From the NCBI GenBank assembly GCA_963836665.1, contig CAWIKL010000001.1, positions 1,984,001 to 2,048,000 of the forward strand: 64,000 nucleotides of DNA. Reading direction: 5' to 3'. Every line of letters starts with the position of its first letter. Within the stretch, counting starts at the first letter, position 1. A program made the position numbers and the translations under genes. The notes below the pieces were generated by a model. The model had not been told where the DNA came from, made no database searches, and saw only the letters and a program-made list of their open reading frames with translations. Positions 61,067-64,000 of the stretch are shown in pieces. Source of the stretch: JAICSD01 sp963836665. GTDB lineage: Bacteria > Acidobacteriota > Vicinamibacteria > Vicinamibacterales > 2-12-FULL-66-21.

Positions 61067-62677
61067 ATGTCGACTGGAAAGACCTCGGCCTTTTACATCG
61101 TCCTCACTGCCGTCGCCGGGATGGCGGTCGGCATGGTCATCACCTCGCGACTGGACCTGACGCCGGCGTCGTCGGCGCAGACGATCGCGGTGCCGGCGGT
61201 CAACAGCGCGCCGCTGACCGGGGCGATCGACGCGACGACCTTCCGCAACATCGCCAAGGGAAATGCGCCGGCCGTGGTCAACATCCAGACCGAGGTGCGG
61301 CAGCGCAGCCGCGATCTGACGGAGTACTTCGGCAACGGCGGCGACGATCTGCTGCGCCGCTTCTTCGGCGGCGACGACCAGGGCAACCAGGCGCCGCCGC
61401 GCCGCAACCGCGGCGGCGGCCAGGGGCAGGGGCAAGGACAGGGACAGGGGCGCGCGCAGCAGCCGGACCCGGTCCTCGAAGGGGCCGGCACCGGCTTCAT
61501 CATCGACAAAGCGGGCTTCATCCTGACGAACAATCACGTCATCGAAGGGGCCGAGACCATCCGCGTCAGCCTCTATGGCGCCGAGCGGCTGGAGTCGTAC
61601 GCCGCGAAGGTGGTCGGCCATGACACGCTGACCGACAGCGCGCTCATCCAGCTCACCGAGATGCCGCCGCAGCCGCTGTCAGAAGTGAAGCTGGGGGATT
61701 CGGACCAGATGCAGCCGGGCGACTGGGTCATGGCGATCGGCAACCCGTTCCGCCTCGGGCACAGTGTCAGCGTCGGGGTGATCAGCGCGCTCGGCCGTCC
61801 GTTCGGGGGGGTCCCGGGCCGCGAGCAGAACATGCTGCAGACCGACGCGGCGATCAACCCGGGAAACTCCGGCGGCCCGCTGCTCAACGTGCGCGGGGAA
61901 GTCGTCGGGATGAACACCGCGATTTACACCGACCAGCGCTCGGCCAACATCGGCATCGGCTTCGCGACGCCGATGAACACCATCCGCGACCTGCTGCCGC
62001 AGCTGCGCAACGGCAAGGTCATCCGCGGCGTGATCGGCGTCACCGTGTCGAAGGATCACCTCACGCCGGAAACGGCGAAGGCCTTTGGGCTGCCGAACAC
62101 GAGTGGTGCGCTGATTGCCACCGTCAACCCGAAGGGACCGGCCGACAAGGCCGGCCTCGAACCTGGTGACGTCGTCATCGACTTCAACGGCAAGGCGGTG
62201 AAGGACAGCGACTCGCTGGTGGCGATGGTGGTAAACACCAAACCGGGAACGGCGGCGCCGCTGACGATCTATCGCAACAACCAGCGCAAGGCGCTGAGCG
62301 TGACGATCGACGAGCTCGATCTCGAAGCGGAACAGACGCGCGGCACGCGGCGCAACGACACGCCTGAACAGCCGCAGCCGCAGCCGACGGCGACCGACTT
62401 CGGCATGACGCTCGACTCGATCACTCCCGACGTGGCGCGCAAGCTCGATCTGCCGGGCAACACCGGCGGTGCCGTCGTGACCGACGTCGATCACAACAGC
62501 GCGGCCGACAAGGCGGGGGTGGCGGCGGGCGACGTGATCCTCGAGGTGAACCGGCACAAGGTGTCGAACAAGAGCCAGGTCACGCGCGAGCTGCAGAACG
62601 TGCCGCCCGGCCAGCCGGCGTTCCTCCTAGTCTGGCGCGACAGCACCAGCGTCTTCGTCACCATGACAAAGCACTGA
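61067..62677 (+). CDS. HtrA/Deg-type periplasmic serine protease with two PDZ domains
   Basis: A 536-residue S1C protease for envelope protein quality control. N-terminal anchor (FYIVLTAVAGMAVGMVI). Triad: His157 in LTNNHVIEGAE, Asp190 in LTDSALIQL and Ser268 in INPGNSGGPLLN. First PDZ at about 325-415 (GVIGVTVSKDHLTPE), second at about 445-530 (GGAVVTDVDHNSAADKAGVA, AGDVILEVNRHKVSN). A Gln/Gly-rich stretch (about 108-130) sits between anchor and protease, coded by imperfect 6-bp repeats. GGGGAG precedes the ATG. A large palindrome follows the gene. Confidence 0.93.
   Translation: MSTGKTSAFYIVLTAVAGMAVGMVITSRLDLTPASSAQTIAVPAVNSAPLTGAIDATTFRNIAKGNAPAVVNIQTEVRQRSRDLTEYFGNGGDDLLRRFFGGDDQGNQAPPRRNRGGGQGQGQGQGQGRAQQPDPVLEGAGTGFIIDKAGFILTNNHVIEGAETIRVSLYGAERLESYAAKVVGHDTLTDSALIQLTEMPPQPLSEVKLGDSDQMQPGDWVMAIGNPFRLGHSVSVGVISALGRPFGGVPGREQNMLQTDAAINPGNSGGPLLNVRGEVVGMNTAIYTDQRSANIGIGFATPMNTIRDLLPQLRNGKVIRGVIGVTVSKDHLTPETAKAFGLPNTSGALIATVNPKGPADKAGLEPGDVVIDFNGKAVKDSDSLVAMVVNTKPGTAAPLTIYRNNQRKALSVTIDELDLEAEQTRGTRRNDTPEQPQPQPTATDFGMTLDSITPDVARKLDLPGNTGGAVVTDVDHNSAADKAGVAAGDVILEVNRHKVSNKSQVTRELQNVPPGQPAFLLVWRDSTSVFVTMTKH
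61421..61450. repeat. Five imperfect 6-bp units (CAGGGG type) in the protease gene
   Basis: CAGGGG, CAGGGG, CAAGGA, CAGGGA, CAGGGG follow each other in frame and encode the Gln-Gly repeat of the linker. It is a potential slippage site. Confidence 0.6.
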
Positions 62678-62810
62678 GTGACAATCGCCGATTGCAGACT
62701 GAAGAATGATGGATTGACGATTGGATTGACAATCGCCAATCCAATCGTCAATCGTCACTCTGCAGTCCGTGAATCTTCAATCTGCAATCGGCAATCGCCA
62801 ATTACCAGCT
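62678..62810. repeat. Large nested palindrome built of CAATC/GATTG units
   Basis: A perfect 17-bp inverted repeat (62712-62728 with 62737-62753, 8-base loop) is flanked by longer imperfect arms (about 62682-62705 with 62774-62797). The whole stretch is made of GATTG on one side and CAATC on the other. It starts directly after the stop of the HtrA gene and reaches into the next gene, supplying its GTG start and first dozen codons. It could end transcription of the protease gene and fold over the start of the next. Confidence 0.7.
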
Positions 62811-63644
62811 TCCGCCTGGGTCGGTCTCGCGATCATTGCGATCTCCGAGGCCGGCATGCTCGCTCGAATCGAGCCGTTCTGGTCCTGGCACACGCCGATC
62901 GCCTGGACTGGATTCATCTATTTCGTCGACGGCGTGATCTGGCGGATTCGCGGCGAGTCGCCGATCCGCAACGATCGTGCCGAGATGGCGTTCATCGCGC
63001 TGGCGAGCATTCCGTTGTGGGTCGTCTTCGAGCTCTATAACAAGTACACGCTGCACAACTGGCACTACGTCGGCCTGCCCGACGTGCTGCTGTTACGAGA
63101 CTTCGGCTACGCGTGGGCGTTCGCCACCATCTGGCCGGCCATCTTCGAGACGTCCGAGCTGGTCAGCTGCCTACGCGATCGCCGCGCGCCTCCGTTCCGC
63201 CGCACGGCACCGAGGCGGGTGCCGCTCGACGCCATCGGCTGGCTCAGCGTCGCGGCCGGCGCCGCCATGCTGGCGTGGCCGATCGTGCACCCGTCGCCGT
63301 GGCTCGCCGCGCCGGTCTGGCTCGGTTTCATCTTGCTGCTCGACCCCCTCAACGCGCACCTGGGCGCCGAGTCACTGCGTGGCGACGTCGCGGCAGGTCA
63401 CTACGGCCGGCTGGTGAACCTGTCCTGGGGCGGCCTGGCATGCGGCCTGCTCTGGGAGTGCTGGAATTACTGGGCCCACACCAAATGGGTCTACACGGTG
63501 CCGGTTCCGCCGCACATCAAGCTCTTCGAAATGCCCCTTGCCGGCTACCTCGGCTTTCCCGCCTTTGCTGTCGAATGCTTCGTCATGTACGTTTTCGTGC
63601 GCGAGTGGCTGTGGCGTGGAGCCTCGCGGCCGATCGCACTATAA
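62769..63644 (+). CDS. Multi-span membrane protein of unknown function
   Basis: A 291-residue protein with about seven hydrophobic segments (SAWVGLAIIAISEAGML, IAWTGFIYFVDGVIW, AFIALASIPLWVVFELYN, AIGWLSVAAGAAMLAWPIV, FILLLDPLNAHLGAESL, LSWGGLACGLLWECWNYW, GYLGFPAFAVECFVMYVF). The motif LWECWNYWAHTKWVYTVP and the Trp-rich loops are distinctive. The GTG start and residues 2-12 (NLQSAIGNRQL) come from the palindrome, so the N-terminus may be a recent addition; the next possible start is Met30. No known family recognised. Confidence 0.65.
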   Translation: MNLQSAIGNRQLPASAWVGLAIIAISEAGMLARIEPFWSWHTPIAWTGFIYFVDGVIWRIRGESPIRNDRAEMAFIALASIPLWVVFELYNKYTLHNWHYVGLPDVLLLRDFGYAWAFATIWPAIFETSELVSCLRDRRAPPFRRTAPRRVPLDAIGWLSVAAGAAMLAWPIVHPSPWLAAPVWLGFILLLDPLNAHLGAESLRGDVAAGHYGRLVNLSWGGLACGLLWECWNYWAHTKWVYTVPVPPHIKLFEMPLAGYLGFPAFAVECFVMYVFVREWLWRGASRPIAL

Positions 63645-63645
63645 T
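63640..63645 (+). promoter_or_regulatory. -10 box overlapping the stop codon of the membrane protein gene
   Basis: TATAAT contains the TAA stop of the preceding gene (63642-63644) and ends 9 bases before the ATG at 63655. A leaderless transcript for the CYTH gene is expected. Confidence 0.5.
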
Positions 63646-63654
63646 CCGCCCCTT

Positions 63655-64000
63655 ATGGGCACGACGACGCTCGAGCGCGAGGTGAAGTTGCGGTTCGACT
63701 CGGTCGAGCAGGCGCGCGAGGCGATCGAGGCCGCCGGCGCCACTCCCTTGCTTGGCCGCCGCCTCCAGGAAGACGCTCTGCTGGACGACGAGGACGAGAC
63801 GCTGCGCCGCCGCGGCTGCGCGCTGCGCATCCGCTCCGAGAACGGCAAGAGCCGGATTACCTTCAAGGGGCCGATCCAGGCGTCGGGAATGAAGTTGCGG
63901 GACGAATTCGAGACCCTAGTCGGTGACGGCGCGCTGCTGCAGCGCATCTTCGAGGAGCTGGGCTATCACGTCTGGTTCCGCTATGAAAAGTATCGCGAGG
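63655..64000 (+). CDS. CYTH-domain protein (class IV adenylate cyclase / triphosphatase family), 3' end outside window
   Basis: The first 115 residues are present. The N-terminal motif TTLEREVKLRFDS is the ExExK signature of the CYTH tunnel. RRRGCALRIRSENG and KSRITFKGPI supply the Arg and Lys residues that line the active site. The family splits triphosphates (thiamine triphosphate, inorganic triphosphate) or makes cyclic AMP. The later acidic strands are only partly seen (RDEFETLVGD). Which activity it has cannot be told. Confidence 0.85.
   Translation, partial: MGTTTLEREVKLRFDSVEQAREAIEAAGATPLLGRRLQEDALLDDEDETLRRRGCALRIRSENGKSRITFKGPIQASGMKLRDEFETLVGDGALLQRIFEELGYHVWFRYEKYRE

Noticed and set aside
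1..64000. tRNA, rRNA, riboswitch, insertion sequence or prophage genes
   Set aside because: None of the usual cloverleaf, transposase or phage motifs was seen on either strand when reading the window by eye; weak cases could be missed.

Overview
The window is a GC-rich bacterial chromosome segment, most likely from an Acidobacteriota member (Vicinamibacteria-like). This placement is inferred from gene content and protein style, not from a marker gene: a receptor of the carboxypeptidase-regulatory-domain/TonB type, two very large sortilin/BNR-repeat exoproteins, a VWA protein of the acidobacterial type, a TPR protein with the TolB-like N-terminus common in that phylum, and Gly/Arg/Ala-rich inserts in many secreted proteins. 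I see no rRNA, tRNA, CRISPR array, insertion sequence or phage gene. The window opens inside a receptor gene and closes inside a CYTH-domain gene. No stretch longer than 300 bases lacks a gene.

Layout. 1-1625: N-terminal part of a TonB-dependent receptor (minus). 1783-7456: a tight five-gene unit (citryl-CoA-lyase-like enzyme, acylating aldehyde dehydrogenase, ThDP enzyme, ACS-family transporter, VOC protein) that looks like import and catabolism of an unidentified organic acid. 7467-12067: TPR/TolB-like regulator, NIPSNAP protein, then an overlapping unit of ECF sigma factor, small membrane protein and a beta-helix/RDD membrane protein. 12196-17126: a large BNR-repeat exoprotein, a small secreted protein, a broken secreted or barrel protein gene and a lipoprotein. 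17070-18347: Kef-type antiporter (minus). 18463-27723: complete tripartite RND efflux operon with two different permeases. 27871-34917: second BNR exoprotein, tandem TonB-C protein (minus), a small secreted protein and an S9 peptidase. 34910-52326 is almost entirely minus strand: GH27 alpha-galactosidase, secreted protein, remnant of a GT2 glycosyltransferase, kinase/phospholyase fusion with an ABC exporter upstream, YitT protein, a phosphoesterase-porin-CotH operon, M14 carboxypeptidase, secreted protein, and a glycosylasparaginase-type Ntn hydrolase. 52378-64000: threonine dehydratase coupled to glucan phosphorylase, zinc-ribbon protein, secreted protein, DinB protein, DUF4870-like protein (minus), VWA protein (minus), M24 peptidase, HtrA protease, membrane protein and CYTH protein.

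How the genes fit together. The exported hydrolases (S9, M14 and M24 peptidases, asparaginase, GH27), the TonB receptor and the TonB-C protein suggest a life of scavenging peptides and glycans, with glucan phosphorylase handling storage or imported alpha-glucan. The RND pump, antiporter and HtrA serve envelope defence.

A recurring regulatory style is visible. Many genes without a Shine-Dalgarno site have a clear -10 hexamer (TATAAT, TAGAAT, TACAAT and similar) ending 6-9 bases before the start codon, which predicts leaderless mRNAs. I used this to choose several starts. All functions are read from sequence motifs only; no database search was possible.
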